Shown here: piece after piece, positions 63,451 to 64,000 of the stretch
Position numbering within the stretch: the first letter of the stretch is position 1
How the letters are laid out: the number at the start of each line of letters is the position of its first letter
Assembly: GCA_036245805.1 (NCBI GenBank)
Contig: BTRK01000006.1
Span: 41,324,520-41,388,519 of the forward strand
Origin: Pristionchus mayeri
Lineage: Eukaryota > Nematoda > Chromadorea > Rhabditida > Neodiplogasteridae
DNA length: 64,000 bases
Direction: 5' to 3'
The notes under the pieces: generated by a model
Seen by the model: only the letters and a program-made list of their open reading frames with translations
What the model was told of the DNA's origin: nothing
The model's database searches: none
Position numbers and translations under genes: made by a program

Positions 63451-64000
63451 CTGAAGATTGTCAGATTCGCCAAGTAAAACAATAACAAGCACAGGAATCC
63501 CGGGATTTCGAAATCACTACCTAACGATCAAAGAAAAATATGTAGTTAGTCGCATGCGGCGATCTATATGAGTTGTATTTGAATATCGCGCGCATTATCG
63601 TTGGCTACTTGCCAAATCCATTATTTTCGGACTAGTGTGATCATCAGATTTTATTTTTTAATTATTAATTGTGTCGTTATATTTTATGATTGAAGCTCTA
63701 TTTAGTGTTTTTATTGACAGTCAATTTTTGATTTTAATTGTGACAACTGAATTTTTACATTTTGCTCTCAGTCTGGTATAGCTATACGTATAGGTCGCAC
63801 AAGTTTAGAACAAGTGAGTTTACAACTTGTGAATAAGCAATTGTAAAGTTGTAATGAACTTGTAAACAATTTTTGTAAACGCACTTGTTCTAAACTTGTG
63901 CGACCTATACCAGAGCACCTGAGATGAAATCAAAATTTTGAAAAATCGTCTACTCTCTATCCCCATACACGAATATACTAAGCATTATTCTTTATATTGC
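63451..64000. other. 5' flank of the pseudokinase gene with a foldback
   Basis: AT-rich upstream sequence. It contains the inverted repeat 63789-63909 and no supported exon up to the window end. Confidence 0.55.
63789..63909. repeat. Small foldback upstream of the pseudokinase gene
   Basis: 121 bp; arms TATAGGTCGCACAAGTTTAG and the complement CTAAACTTGTGCGACCTATA, with smaller nested ACTTGT/ACAAGT repeats between. MITE-like. Confidence 0.8.

Noticed and set aside
1..64000. CRISPR array, operon or bacterial defence system
   Set aside because: No regularly spaced direct repeats with unique spacers; genes are intron-rich and eukaryotic.

Overview
This window is nematode nuclear DNA. A major sperm protein gene (39703-40350), a family found only in nematodes, settles this. 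It is supported by an astacin of the NAS type, F-box genes, an SRSF2 (rsp-4) orthologue, many exons of 50-150 bp with GT-AG introns, and AT-rich introns full of DNA-transposon remnants. The many small exons and the F-box/MSP/astacin content fit a diplogastrid such as Pristionchus or a related rhabditid; that placement is inference. All multi-exon models below were built by hand from open frames, splice consensus and phase, and are not confirmed by transcripts.

Layout. 20-1636 (+): 3' part of a Ulp1/SENP-type (C48) cysteine protease gene. 1993-6046 (-): acidic coiled-coil protein. 6788-9493 (+): SR splicing factor rsp-4/SRSF2. 10125-13197 (-): F-box gene with a mariner element in an intron. 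14115-15793 (+): F-box pseudogene. 16192-24446 (-): large protein with three MAM-like domains and Thr-rich mucin-like linkers. 25922-30616 (-): secreted astacin metalloprotease (signal, pro, astacin, EGF, CUB). 30989-33910 (-): Cys-rich single-pass membrane protein with a Pro/Tyr tail. 35152-36663 (+): unrecognised gene. 37607-37860 (-): 3' end of a small basic gene. 39703-40350 (+): major sperm protein. 40911-42063 (-): membrane-anchored Ser/Thr/Pro-rich protein. 42779-50131 (+): multi-zinc-finger PHD protein. 50693-51912 (-): probable four-TM protein. 52454-63450 (-): casein-kinase-1-like pseudokinase.

The two last large genes carry most of the mobile DNA. Intron 2 of the PHD gene (about 4.4 kb) holds a Tc1-type foldback whose left arm has received two further elements. 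One is a TAA-flanked foldback carrying tRNA-like sequences in both arms; the other is a GC-rich hAT-like element. The opposite arm still shows the empty site for each. Intron 13 of the pseudokinase gene (about 7.5 kb) is filled by a TTAA-flanked MITE, a 1.7-kb TTAAGAG foldback, and a decayed Ty3/gypsy retroelement bracketed by inverted repeats. Exon phase and kinase homology on both sides show that the halves at 60881-63450 and 52454-53381 are one gene.

Functionally these are unlinked eukaryotic genes rather than an operon or a defence locus. The strongest items for a second look are the pseudokinase, the nested foldbacks with built-in empty sites, the tRNA-like arms, the TTAA MITE family (three copies in this window), the 8-bp-TSD MITEs in rsp-4, and an MSP gene with an eight-residue insertion.
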